64,000 nucleotides of DNA from Bacteroidota bacterium (GTDB taxonomy: Bacteria > Bacteroidota > Bacteroidia > Bacteroidales > Dysgonomonadaceae). The notes below the pieces were generated by a model. It ran no database searches, had not been told where the DNA came from, and worked only from the letters and a program-made list of their open reading frames with translations. Below, piece after piece: positions 8,560-16,246 of this stretch. How positions within the stretch are numbered: the first letter of the stretch is position 1; each line of letters begins with the position of its first letter. A program made the position numbers and the translations under genes. The stretch spans positions 186,001 through 250,000 of the forward strand of contig JAFADY010000020.1 in the NCBI GenBank assembly GCA_023424395.1, written 5' to 3'.

Positions 8560-9387
8560 ATGCAATACAACCTGTTTTCATCCGATAAATTTTCGTTTTT
8601 CAGCCTTAGCAGTGGCAGTTGTGGCAATTGCTATTATTTGGGAAATAGCCACTATGGTATGCTTATCGATGCCGGATTAGGTCCGCGTATCATCAAAAAG
8701 CGACTTGCTGAGTACGGAATAGATTTCTCCACCATTTACGCACTTCTTATTACACACGACCATTTCGATCACATAAAATCTGCCGGATATTTGGCCGAAA
8801 AACTAAATATCCCCGTTTATGCAACCGAAAAAGTACATCAAGGCATCCGCAATTGCCCACTTGTAAAAAACACAATAAATGGTACAAACAAACGAATTAT
8901 CGAGAAAGGAAAATCTTTTCAAATCGAAGATTTTCGCATCACAGCATTCAATGTACCGCACGACAGTGCCGACAATGCAGGATATTTCTTAGAATTCGGC
9001 AACCATAAACTCACTTTGGCAACCGATATAGGCACCATTACCGATGATTTGGCGTATTATATTTCCAAAGCCAATCATTTGGTTATCGAGAGCAATTACG
9101 ATGAAGAAATGCTACAAAACGGACGCTATCCATATTATCTCAAACAACGCATCAGCAATGGAACAGGGCATTTGAGCAACCGACAACTCGCCGAGTTCCT
9201 CGCAAATAATTGCACACCCCATTTACGGAACATTTGGCTCTGCCACTTGAGCGGCGACAATAATTATCCCGAATTGGCGTATGAAACTATGGAGAATGCA
9301 CTCCGCCAAAAGGGTATTGGAGTAGGTGTAATGGTAAATTTAGATGTTTTCAAGCGGAATGTGTTATCCGGTAAAATTGATTTCTAA
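8560..9387 (+). CDS. MBL-fold metallohydrolase, YycJ/WalJ-like
   Basis: This 275-residue cytoplasmic metallo-β-lactamase-fold protein has 'SLSSGSCGNCYYLG' near residues 15-28, the dinuclear-metal motif 'THDHFDH' at about 66-72, later His in 'FNVPHDSAD' (about 130) and Asp in 'LATDIGT' (about 153). This pattern fits the YycJ/WalJ branch of the MBL superfamily, whose members are thought to act on nucleic acids. The exact substrate is not known. It overlaps the following glycosyltransferase gene by one base (taATGa at 9385-9388), so it is cotranscribed with that cluster although its role is probably unrelated. Confidence 0.88.
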   Translation: MQYNLFSSDKFSFFSLSSGSCGNCYYLGNSHYGMLIDAGLGPRIIKKRLAEYGIDFSTIYALLITHDHFDHIKSAGYLAEKLNIPVYATEKVHQGIRNCPLVKNTINGTNKRIIEKGKSFQIEDFRITAFNVPHDSADNAGYFLEFGNHKLTLATDIGTITDDLAYYISKANHLVIESNYDEEMLQNGRYPYYLKQRISNGTGHLSNRQLAEFLANNCTPHLRNIWLCHLSGDNNYPELAYETMENALRQKGIGVGVMVNLDVFKRNVLSGKIDF

Positions 9388-10601
9388 TGAAAATACTGTA
9401 TGTTTTCGGAGCTATTCCACCTTATGCTAATTCATTGCTCAATAAACTAACAAAAAAGGGGGTAGAAATCGTAGCCGTAGTTCCACCTCAAAAAAGCTCG
9501 ATGATAGGGAAAGGAGTAAAAATTATTGAAAAAGAAAAGTCCGATTATAAAATTATCACAACAGAGGAAACAAAATCAATTTTAGGGAAACCGTATTTCA
9601 AAAAATTCCCCGCCATCATCAGCGAAGAAAAACCGAATATTTTTGTAAGCGGATGGCCTTTTTTTCTGCAATATTTTACTCAACCGTCGTTGAGAAAAGC
9701 GTTGAAAGATAATAACACAAAATTTGTTATGCGCGAAATTCCGTTTCAGGTACCACCTTACGGAAAGTTGAGATCATTTTATAATGAGAACGCCATATAC
9801 GACGAGGACATGAACCTAAAAAATAAGGAATCGTTTTTTTATTTAAGACAAAGGATTATTGCGGAAATCAGAAAATATTGTTACTCAAGAGCCGACGGTG
9901 CGCTTGCGTATTCGTCTTTGGGAAAGGAAATAATGCCCACATACGGAATCGGAAAAGAAAAAGTATTCGTAACTTACAACGCAAACGAATCCGAAGCGTT
10001 GTTTCGAATCAAAAGCGAACTTTTATCAACACACGCCGCTCCGGTGCGAAATACTTACAGGATAATGCACATTGGCAGATTGGTGAAATGGAAGCGGGTA
10101 GATTTGCTTATTGACGCTTTCGCGAAAGTACTGCCTCATTTTCCCCAAGCCGAATTACTGATTGTGGGAAACGGGCCAGAAATGGAAAATTTGGTTAACC
10201 AAGCTCGGAAATTAAAGGTTAGCGAAAACATAGTTTTCACAAAAGAAGTGTACGATACCGGCAGCATTGCGAAACACTTCTTGTCTTCCGGCGTTTACGT
10301 GTTAGCCGGAATGGGTGGATTATCCATTAACGATGCTATGACATTTTCTCTTCCTGTATTGTGTTCGGTTTGTGACGGCACTGAACAAGACTTAGTAATT
10401 GACGGGATAAACGGATTTTACTTTGAAGAAAATAACGCTGACGATTTGGCAGAAAAAATACGTGCACTTTTCAATGATCCCGATCTGAGAAAAAAAATGG
10501 GAGAACATTCTTTAGAAATAATTCAAAACAAGGTCAACCAAGACACAGTCAGTGACAGATACTTAAAAGCTTATAAGAAAATTTCATCCGTAAAGAATTA
10601 A
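9387..10601 (+). CDS. Glycosyltransferase family 4 (GT-B fold)
   Basis: This 404-residue cytoplasmic glycosyltransferase has a GT-B two-domain layout. Its C-terminal donor-binding domain includes 'IMHIGRLVKWKRVDLLIDAF' (about 226-245), 'LLIVGNGPEME', 'MGGLSINDAMTFSLPVL' (about 307-323) and 'GTEQDLVIDGINGFYF', with the E-x7-E-like region altered to Asn/Asp. It probably adds a sugar to a lipid-linked surface glycan. The gene begins at the stop of the MBL gene and lies 8 nt before the next GT4. The first 200 residues are Lys-rich and more AT-rich than the neighbours, suggesting that this gene arrived separately from the next one. Confidence 0.88.
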   Translation: MKILYVFGAIPPYANSLLNKLTKKGVEIVAVVPPQKSSMIGKGVKIIEKEKSDYKIITTEETKSILGKPYFKKFPAIISEEKPNIFVSGWPFFLQYFTQPSLRKALKDNNTKFVMREIPFQVPPYGKLRSFYNENAIYDEDMNLKNKESFFYLRQRIIAEIRKYCYSRADGALAYSSLGKEIMPTYGIGKEKVFVTYNANESEALFRIKSELLSTHAAPVRNTYRIMHIGRLVKWKRVDLLIDAFAKVLPHFPQAELLIVGNGPEMENLVNQARKLKVSENIVFTKEVYDTGSIAKHFLSSGVYVLAGMGGLSINDAMTFSLPVLCSVCDGTEQDLVIDGINGFYFEENNADDLAEKIRALFNDPDLRKKMGEHSLEIIQNKVNQDTVSDRYLKAYKKISSVKN

Positions 10602-10609
10602 AAATCAAT

Positions 10610-11842
10610 ATGAAGATACTTCTTATCAGTACATCCGATATCAACGGCGGGGCGGCTATCGCGGCAAACCGCCTTATGACGGCTTTGCGTGCTGAAGGAG
10701 AGAATGTGAAAATGCTTGTTCGCGACAAACGTTCGGGGAATGAAAACGTTATCGCTACTGGAAGCGACTATAAGAACAAGTGGAATTTTTATTGGGAACG
10801 GGGGAAAATATTTCTCAAAAACCGTCTTTCACGCGAAAACCTCTTCGATGTTTCCATCGCCAACACAGGAATTTCAATCACAGAATTACCTGAATATAAA
10901 CAAGCCGACGTCATTCATCTGCATTGGATCAACCAAGGCATGCTATCCGTTAAAGAAATAGGAAAAATACTTGCCTCCGGCAAAAAAGTGGTATGGACCA
11001 TGCACGATATGTGGGCGTTTACGGGTATATGTCATTATGCTGGAATTTGCAAAAACTACGAAAAAACGTGTGGCTCGTGCCCTTATCTCATTTCGGCTTC
11101 GCCGAACGACCTTTCGCGGGAAGTTTTTCAACAAAAACAAAAGGCTTACGCCAACGGAAAAATAACGTTCGTCGCGTGTAGCCAATGGCTCAAAAACCTG
11201 GCAGAAAAAAGTCCGCTCACGAATGGTCACGCGGTTATTTCCACTCCAAATCCAATTGACACAAAAATATATCAGCCCAAAGACAAAACAATCATTCGTC
11301 AAAAACTGAATTTGCCGGCCGATAAAAAGATTCTTCTTTTTGCCGCCGTAAAAGCGTCTGATCCGCGAAAAGGCATGGATCACCTCATCGAAGCGAGCCA
11401 ACTAATGGCAAAACACACCGATGACGTCCTTTTCCTCATCGCAGGCAACCGCGGCGAAGAAATCCAAAAGCAGCTTTCGCTGCCCGCGCAAAGCGCGGGA
11501 TTTATCGCACCCGAAAATATGCCCGACGTGTATAATGCTGTCGATGTGTTCGTTACACCCTCTCTACAAGACAATTTACCCAACACCATCATGGAGGCCT
11601 TGGCGTGCGGAACGCCGTGCGTTGGCTTCAATATCGGAGGGATTCCCGAGATGATCGATCACCTGAAAATGGGTTATGTGGCCGAATATAAAAATGCCGA
11701 AGATCTGGCGAAAGGCTTACTATGGACACTTTTCGAAGCTGATTCCGAAACGCTTTCGGCAAACGCACGAGAAAAAGTACTGTTAGACTACACACAAGAA
11801 AAAATTGCCAAAAAATATACCGAGATTTATGCAAACGCCTAA
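10610..11842 (+). CDS. Glycosyltransferase family 4
   Basis: This 410-residue GT-B glycosyltransferase starts with 'MKILLISTSDINGGAAIAANRL', the N-terminal donor/acceptor domain with a Gly-rich loop. 'VIHLHWINQGMLS' and 'WTMHDMWAFTGICHYAGIC' (about 125-145) belong to the WcaL-type GT4 subgroup, with four or five Cys near 138-155. The C-terminal domain has 'ASDPRKGMDHLIEA' and 'EALACGTPCVGFNIGGIPEMI' (E-x7-E). It probably acts in the synthesis of cell-surface polysaccharide or a protein-linked glycan. It lies in an operon-like run: 8 nt behind one GT4, and its 3' end overlaps the methyltransferase start at 11829. Confidence 0.92.
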   Translation: MKILLISTSDINGGAAIAANRLMTALRAEGENVKMLVRDKRSGNENVIATGSDYKNKWNFYWERGKIFLKNRLSRENLFDVSIANTGISITELPEYKQADVIHLHWINQGMLSVKEIGKILASGKKVVWTMHDMWAFTGICHYAGICKNYEKTCGSCPYLISASPNDLSREVFQQKQKAYANGKITFVACSQWLKNLAEKSPLTNGHAVISTPNPIDTKIYQPKDKTIIRQKLNLPADKKILLFAAVKASDPRKGMDHLIEASQLMAKHTDDVLFLIAGNRGEEIQKQLSLPAQSAGFIAPENMPDVYNAVDVFVTPSLQDNLPNTIMEALACGTPCVGFNIGGIPEMIDHLKMGYVAEYKNAEDLAKGLLWTLFEADSETLSANAREKVLLDYTQEKIAKKYTEIYANA

Positions 11843-12551
11843 CAATATCACCAACGAAGCGCATTGGGAAGAGTATTGGAAAAATTACCGATTCGAGAAT
11901 GTTCCACGCGAAGTGGTTTTCGAAAAGTATATGATCAAACTCACGCGAGGAAGCAGCTGCATTGAAATCGGCGGTTTTCCGGGAACTTTCGCCGCGTATT
12001 TCTACAAACGCGGCATCCGCGATGTTACGATCCTCGATTTTCATATGGACGAGTGCATCGTGCGGGAACTGGAAGAACAAAACGGATTACCGCAAAACAC
12101 AATTCAATGCATTCAGGCCGATCTTTTTGATTACACGCCCGATAGGAACTACGATATCGTTTTTTCACTCGGCTTTATCGAACATTTTCAAAACACGAAG
12201 GATGTGATCGAACGGCACGTTAACCTGCTCTCTCCCAAGGGGCAATTACTTATCCTTATTCCTAATTTTTTGGGATTGAACGGAAAAATTCAAGCCAAAT
12301 ACGACCCCGAAAACCTGGCTAGCCATAATTTAAAATCCATGGAAATTTCATTTCTTAAGAATATTATGAAAGAGTTTGATCTCGGGAATGTCGAGATCGA
12401 TTATTTTGGGAAACCCATGTTATGGCTCGAGCCCAAACCCGAGAACAAAAAATCGCGTAAAATTGTAAAAGCCTTGAGTTACGCATCTAAATTGTTTCCC
12501 ATAAAAGGAAAACTTTTGTCGCCTTACATAGCCATTTACGCCCGAAAATGA
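11829..12551 (+). CDS. Class I SAM-dependent methyltransferase
   Basis: I choose the ATG at 11829 (MQTPNNITNEAHWEEYW), 14 nt inside the end of the GT4 gene. The in-frame ATG at 11805 is possible but lies deeper in that gene. The 240-residue protein has SAM motif I 'CIEIGGFPGTFAAYF' (about 44-58), motif II 'VTILDFH', the acidic 'IQADLFDYTP', then 'YDIVFSLGFIEHF' and 'LSPKGQLLILIPN', the usual class I order. Its place between glycosyltransferases suggests methylation of a sugar or glycan intermediate, but this is inferred. The stop overlaps the GT2 start (ATGA, 12548). Confidence 0.88.
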   Translation: MQTPNNITNEAHWEEYWKNYRFENVPREVVFEKYMIKLTRGSSCIEIGGFPGTFAAYFYKRGIRDVTILDFHMDECIVRELEEQNGLPQNTIQCIQADLFDYTPDRNYDIVFSLGFIEHFQNTKDVIERHVNLLSPKGQLLILIPNFLGLNGKIQAKYDPENLASHNLKSMEISFLKNIMKEFDLGNVEIDYFGKPMLWLEPKPENKKSRKIVKALSYASKLFPIKGKLLSPYIAIYARK

Positions 12552-13285
12552 AAACTTTATCCGTTATAACCGTTACTTACAACGCCGAGAAAACGCTGGA
12601 GCGTACGCTGAAAAGCGTTCGCGAACAATCTTATCCGGATATTGAACATATTGTTGTGGACGGAAAATCTGAAGACGGAACCGTTGAGTTAATTCGCAAA
12701 TTCGACAATGAAAAGCTAAAATGGGTAAGCGAACCCGACAAAGGGTTATACGATGCCATGAACAAAGCCGCAAATCTCGCCAAAGGCGATTATTTGTGTT
12801 TTTTAAACGCGGGCGACACGTTTTTCGATACACAAACCGTAGAAAAAATCTTCCGATCTTTTCCTGATAACAAGTCTCCCGATATTTTGTACGGCGAAAC
12901 CGCCATTGTGGATAATGATGGCAGATTCTTGCACATGCGCCGTTTGGAAGCGCCTCAAACGCTTTCGTGGAAAAGTTTCAAACAAGGCATGATGGTTTGC
13001 CATCAGGCATTTATCGTGAAACTCTCGCTTTTTGAACCGTATGATTTGCAGTATCTTTTTTCATCCGATTTCGATTGGGCGATACGAATGATAAAAAAAG
13101 CGAGAAAAATTCACAACACCCGCCTCACCCTTATCAATTACCTGAACGAAGGCATGACCACCACCAACCGGAAAGCCTCTTTGAAAGAGCGTTACCAAAT
13201 TATGGCGAAACATTACGGCGCAAGTTCCACCTTTTTGCATCATATTTGGTTTGCGGTGAGGGCGATAATAAAACCGGAAAAGTAA
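12548..13285 (+). CDS. Glycosyltransferase family 2
   Basis: This 245-residue GT-A enzyme opens with 'MKTLSVITVTYNAEKTLERTL' and has 'YPDIEHIVVDGKSEDGT' (about 29-45). 'DKGLYDAMNKAANLAKGDYLCFLNAGD' (about 63-90) gives the D-x-D-like 'NAGD' metal site of the colanic/WcaE-like GT2 branch, and 'SSDFDWAIRM' lies later. It probably transfers a sugar onto an undecaprenyl-linked acceptor at the inner membrane face. It is the last gene of the 8.5-13.3 kb run and overlaps the methyltransferase by 4 nt. A repeat hairpin (13291-13348) follows, then the convergent thioredoxin gene. Confidence 0.9.
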   Translation: MKTLSVITVTYNAEKTLERTLKSVREQSYPDIEHIVVDGKSEDGTVELIRKFDNEKLKWVSEPDKGLYDAMNKAANLAKGDYLCFLNAGDTFFDTQTVEKIFRSFPDNKSPDILYGETAIVDNDGRFLHMRRLEAPQTLSWKSFKQGMMVCHQAFIVKLSLFEPYDLQYLFSSDFDWAIRMIKKARKIHNTRLTLINYLNEGMTTTNRKASLKERYQIMAKHYGASSTFLHHIWFAVRAIIKPEK

Positions 13286-13290
13286 TTTAG

Positions 13291-13348
13291 TGTCATTCTC
13301 AACGAAGAGAAGAATCTAAAAAGATTTCTCACTGCATTTAAAATGACA
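13291..13348. repeat. Interspersed dyad repeat (GTCATTCT...AATGAC), copy 1
   Basis: The 27-nt left arm tgtcattctcaacgaagaga... and the right arm ending aaaatgaca are imperfect reverse complements with agaatct/agatttct near the tip. Related copies lie at 36773-36833 and 45116-45199, so this is an interspersed repeat family. Here it lies between two convergent genes and could serve as a two-way terminator. Confidence 0.65.
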
Positions 13349-13374
13349 AGAAAATAGAAAACCTCGCGATAGTT

Positions 13375-13671
13375 TCAACTAAACGACAACAGGGTATTTT
13401 TTAAAGCCGCTTTATCCATACCGCCGGAGTGTTTCCAAACAACTTTGCCGTTTTTGAAGATCATAAGCGTAGGAACCGCACGAATGTCATACTTGGCAGC
13501 TACAGCCTGATTTTTGTCCACATCTATTTTAAGCACACGCGCTTTTCCCTGTACTTCTTTGCCGATTCCCTCGATATATGGCGCCATGGCTTTACAGGGC
13601 CCGCACCATGTTGCGTAAAAATCCACCAGTACGGGTATATCGGAATGGATAATATCTTTAAATTTCTGCAT
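13375..13671 (-). CDS. trxA: Thioredoxin
   Basis: This 98-residue thioredoxin has the redox-active 'WCGPCK' at residues 22-27, preceded by the strand 'IPVLVDFYAT'. The cis-Pro is in 'DIRAVPTLMIFKNGKVV' (about 70-86). There is no signal peptide, so it is a cytoplasmic dithiol reductant for enzymes such as ribonucleotide reductase. It is slightly shorter than the usual 105-110 residues at the N-terminus. The gene stands alone: convergent with the glycosyltransferase run, and 65 nt after the DUF6146-like gene on the same strand. Confidence 0.93.
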   Translation of the reverse strand: MQKFKDIIHSDIPVLVDFYATWCGPCKAMAPYIEGIGKEVQGKARVLKIDVDKNQAVAAKYDIRAVPTLMIFKNGKVVWKHSGGMDKAALKNTLLSFS

Positions 13672-13736
13672 GATTCTTTAAAATAATCTTTGTTTAAAAT
13701 TACGAAATGCAAATTTTGTTCCAAAATACCAACCCA

Positions 13737-14153
13737 TCAAAAAAGCGCGCCCACAGGACGATTGGGCAAGATAGGTATATATAAAACCCTTTCAACGTAT
13801 TGGAAATAGTAAAACAATTTATGGTTCAACTCAAAGCCGTAATCCACTCCGGGTTCGTATCCGACTATGGGTTCAAAAAACGACCTTCGCCGCGAATGCA
13901 TAGAAAGATAGTTCCACTGAGTTACATATTGATAATTCCAATTCTCGTAGTATTCTTGAGAACGATACCTGCTGGGAGAATTATGAAGCATGTACCAGCT
14001 TTCAAATCCCGAATCAAATACGATCAGTTCGTATTCGGTAAAATCTTCCTGCGCCGCCTGATTGCCGTTCATTTCAATTTTGACGGCATTCTTCTGCGCC
14101 GAGCAACTTGCAATAACAACTGCAAGAACGATAAAAAAAACTGTTTTTTTCAT
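13737..14153 (-). CDS. DUF6146-like lipoprotein
   Basis: This 138-residue secreted protein has a lipoprotein signal (MKKTVFFIVLAVVIASC; lipobox IASC, Cys17). The mature part is rich in Tyr/Trp/Phe: 'EYELIVFDSGFESWYML', then 'YRSQEYYENWNYQYVTQWN' and a short terminal domain. The '(E)YELIVFDxGFExW' core resembles the Bacteroidetes DUF6146 family. The function is unknown, and an envelope role is likely from the lipobox. It lies next to the AT-rich repeat island that begins upstream of its start. Confidence 0.7.
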   Translation of the reverse strand: MKKTVFFIVLAVVIASCSAQKNAVKIEMNGNQAAQEDFTEYELIVFDSGFESWYMLHNSPSRYRSQEYYENWNYQYVTQWNYLSMHSRRRSFFEPIVGYEPGVDYGFELNHKLFYYFQYVERVLYIPILPNRPVGALF

Positions 14154-14260
14154 TGTGTTTGTCTTTTATTTATTAAACAGCAGCAATTTATAAATTGTTT
14201 CAGTATTCTAATAATCTTATTAATTCTGACGTCGGTTGGATTTACAGTAATGTCGTTGAA

Positions 14261-14508
14261 AATACCTCCCAAAGTGCTCGAAATATCTTCCGAAGATATA
14301 TAAAATATCTCGGGAAGGTATTTAATTATGTCCCGGAGGTAATTAAATAGTTTAAAAAGGTATATAAAATATGATCTGAGGGTATTTAAATATATCCAGA
14401 AGATATTTAAAATATGTTTTAAAGGTATTTAAAGAACTCAAAAGGGTATATGAAATATCTCGCGTGGGTATTTTAAATATATCGGGAAGATATTTAAAGA
14501 AATGTCGT
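14261..14508. repeat. Iteron-like array of 21-22 bp repeats
   Basis: Ten direct copies of a degenerate unit with core ggtattTAAAatAT (or gata...) start at 14295, 14317, 14338, 14359, 14381, 14402, 14424, 14445, 14467 and 14489. The spacings are 22, 21, 21, 22, 21, 22, 21, 22 and 22 bp, close to two helical turns each. Two inverted copies (ending at 14266 and 14287, 21 bp apart) precede them, giving a palindrome atatcttcCgaagatat at 14283-14299. All frames contain stops, so it is non-coding. The layout resembles plasmid iterons or a protein-binding array, but no replication gene is adjacent. Of the 14154-14724 gap, the flanks outside the array show nothing recognisable. Confidence 0.75.
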
Positions 14509-14724
14509 AGCTATGCGGACGACTTATCTCGGAAATGATAAAATCATCTATATTTAAAACTTTATTTGCCAATGATTTTTTTTGATTCCCTACTTTCTGA
14601 TAGCGAGTGGGGAAGTTTATAGCTCAATTAATATCTAAGATGATAAAAAATATTTGCGATCTCAAAATTTCATATAATGATAACTATTAACTCTTTATCT
14701 TAATTATCTTCAGATTAAAAATAA

Positions 14725-15166
14725 TTACAGATTAGAATTATTTTGGTTTACTTTCATTATATCTTCAGTATTTACTAAAGGATAAACTTCATTCTGTAAA
14801 GGTGTTCCTTTTAGTTTTTCATAAAGAATTCCTCGAATTGTACCAATAACTACTGACGTTAAATTTACTATTAAATCGTTAGGTATTTCAATTTTATTGT
14901 CTTCCTTTTTCACTATCGACTCAAAAGGCCTAATTTCAAAATAATTTTCCACCTCCAATTCTGCAAAGATTTCATTAGTCTCAATTAAGTTCAATTTAAT
15001 ATTTGCTAGAATAACTATTTGGCTGCTCTCTTCAACAATTCTTAACTTGGAACTCTATTATTGGATGAGATTGTATATTTGACACAGAAGCTTCGTGTAG
15101 TGAAAATTTCAAAATATTTATTTTTGAGAATCTCATCTCCAAATTTATCTTTTTTACTTTTTCCAT
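14725..15166 (-). pseudogene. SecB-like chaperone of a TAC module, frameshifted
   Basis: The gene starts with ATG at 15166 (MEKVKKINLEMRFSKINILKF), 4 nt past the antitoxin stop. The reading frame breaks near 15042-15046, ends 'IIEFQVKNC', and resumes one base later as 'RIVEESSQIVILANIKLNLI' through to 14725. Joined, it gives about 146 residues with the β-rich SecB fold pattern: 'VENYFEIRPFESI', then the C-terminal helix 'LTSVVIGTIRGILYEKLKGTPL' and 'VYPLVNTEDIMK'. Stand-alone SecB-like proteins of this kind are the chaperone partner in toxin-antitoxin-chaperone systems, where they fold and protect the antitoxin. Removing one base from 'gttaag' restores one frame. Alternatively the two halves are made separately. 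Confidence 0.72.
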
Positions 15167-15170
15167 ATAT

Positions 15171-15641
15171 TTATTTATCCAAAATTTCGTATTCAGGTAT
15201 TTCAAAATAATCATTGGTATTAGGTATTTCAAAATTGTTGTTTGAAGACCTAATGTATACTTTTGATATTTTTGTGGTATTAATAAAAACGAAATTTAAT
15301 TTGGAATTAAACTCTTTATTTTGTAAAAAATTTAATTGAGAATTAAGATTTTTATTTTGTATTTGCAATGAGAAATTAATCTTAGCATTATATTTTTTTT
15401 CGAATTTATTAATAAATGAGACATTTGCCTTTTTTACACCTGACATTAATTGACTAATAAAAGATTCTGAGTATCCCAGATCTTCTGCTAATTTTTTATT
15501 GGAAATATTTTCCAAATCCAAAAACCAATCTATTTCTTTCATGAGTCGTAAACTCACTAAAGCTTCATCTATTTTCTCTCTATTCTCATCTATATAAGAT
15601 TGGATAGAAAAATTTCTTTTTGTCATACTATTATTCATCAC
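15171..15641 (-). CDS. XRE-family antitoxin (HigA-like) with long C-terminal tail
   Basis: This 156-residue protein has a helix-turn-helix at about residues 45-85 ('ISNKKLAEDLGYSESFISQL') of the Cro/C1 (XRE) type. It is probably the antitoxin and autorepressor of the upstream toxin, with which it overlaps by 11 nt. A Ser/Asn/Phe-rich tail of about 60 residues follows, ending 'NDYFEIPEYEILDK'. It is longer than in ordinary HigA antitoxins and sits where TAC antitoxins carry a chaperone-addiction (ChAD) segment. The SecB-like gene follows after 4 nt. AT-rich composition separates this block from the neighbouring core genes. Confidence 0.78.
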   Translation of the reverse strand: MMNNSMTKRNFSIQSYIDENREKIDEALVSLRLMKEIDWFLDLENISNKKLAEDLGYSESFISQLMSGVKKANVSFINKFEKKYNAKINFSLQIQNKNLNSQLNFLQNKEFNSKLNFVFINTTKISKVYIRSSNNNFEIPNTNDYFEIPEYEILDK

Positions 15642-15975
15642 AGAGTAATTTTTTTATTTGGATTGATTTTATTGAGGAAATAGTGTTGATCAATTTTTTT
15701 GTATTTTCTTGAGATTCTTTCTTTCCATATCGACATATATACAATTCACGAAAATCTTTAGTATTAATTTGTAAAGTATATAATCGGTGAGTATCTATTT
15801 TTATTGCATAGATAGAGCCTATATCTAAATCCTTTTCCCAATTGTACTGACTCCTATTAAAATTGTTAGTTTTAACAGCTTCAATAACAAGAATAAATTT
15901 ATTTGTTAACGCAGGTTTTCTATTTATTTCAACAAATTTATCTACAAGTTCTTTATTACTATGATTTAAAAACAC
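15631..15975 (-). CDS. RelE/HigB-type toxin of the TAC module
   Basis: This 114-residue basic protein has the small mRNA-interferase pattern. An N-terminal helix is followed by β-strands 'IYAIKIDTHRLYTLQI' and 'RELYICRYGKKESQENTKKL' with Arg/Lys/Tyr that could contact RNA (about residues 53-95). Toxin-first order before an XRE antitoxin supports the HigBA type. The only in-frame start is GTG at 15975. The frame stays open upstream with a plausible 'TTYKFRVFLN' strand but no ATG, so the true start may be lost or lie in another frame. It is the first gene of a three-gene set with the antitoxin and the SecB-like chaperone. Confidence 0.68.
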   Translation of the reverse strand: MFLNHSNKELVDKFVEINRKPALTNKFILVIEAVKTNNFNRSQYNWEKDLDIGSIYAIKIDTHRLYTLQINTKDFRELYICRYGKKESQENTKKLINTISSIKSIQIKKLLCDE

Positions 15976-16210
15976 TCTAAATTTATACGTAGTGCATTCA
16001 TATAGAAATTCTCCATTCTTAACCTATAAGTTAAGCACAAAAGTAGATCATATTCAAACAAAACTTTTAAAAAAAATTCCTTTAAATAAATCTAAAATCA
16101 AGAATATTTCATTCATAACACTATTTTGGCTCGAGTACTTCTGCGAAGTGTGTTGCGTAGCAAATAAATCAACCGAAAATCATTTTACCAAAAATCTGCC
16201 ATAAAAATCT

Positions 16211-16218
16211 TACCTTTG
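16211..16218 (+). promoter_or_regulatory. Bacteroidetes -7 element (TACCTTTG)
   Basis: TACCTTTG lies 28 nt before the ATG of the TrmH-type methyltransferase (16247). The 15976-16210 stretch between the divergent toxin and this gene shows nothing else recognisable. Confidence 0.5.
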
Positions 16219-16246
16219 ACAAATAATTGTCAAGAATAAAGCCGAC

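Noticed and set aside
14283..14508. Array resembling a CRISPR at first sight
   Set aside because: The units are degenerate and adjacent, with no conserved repeat separated by unique spacers, and no cas genes are near.
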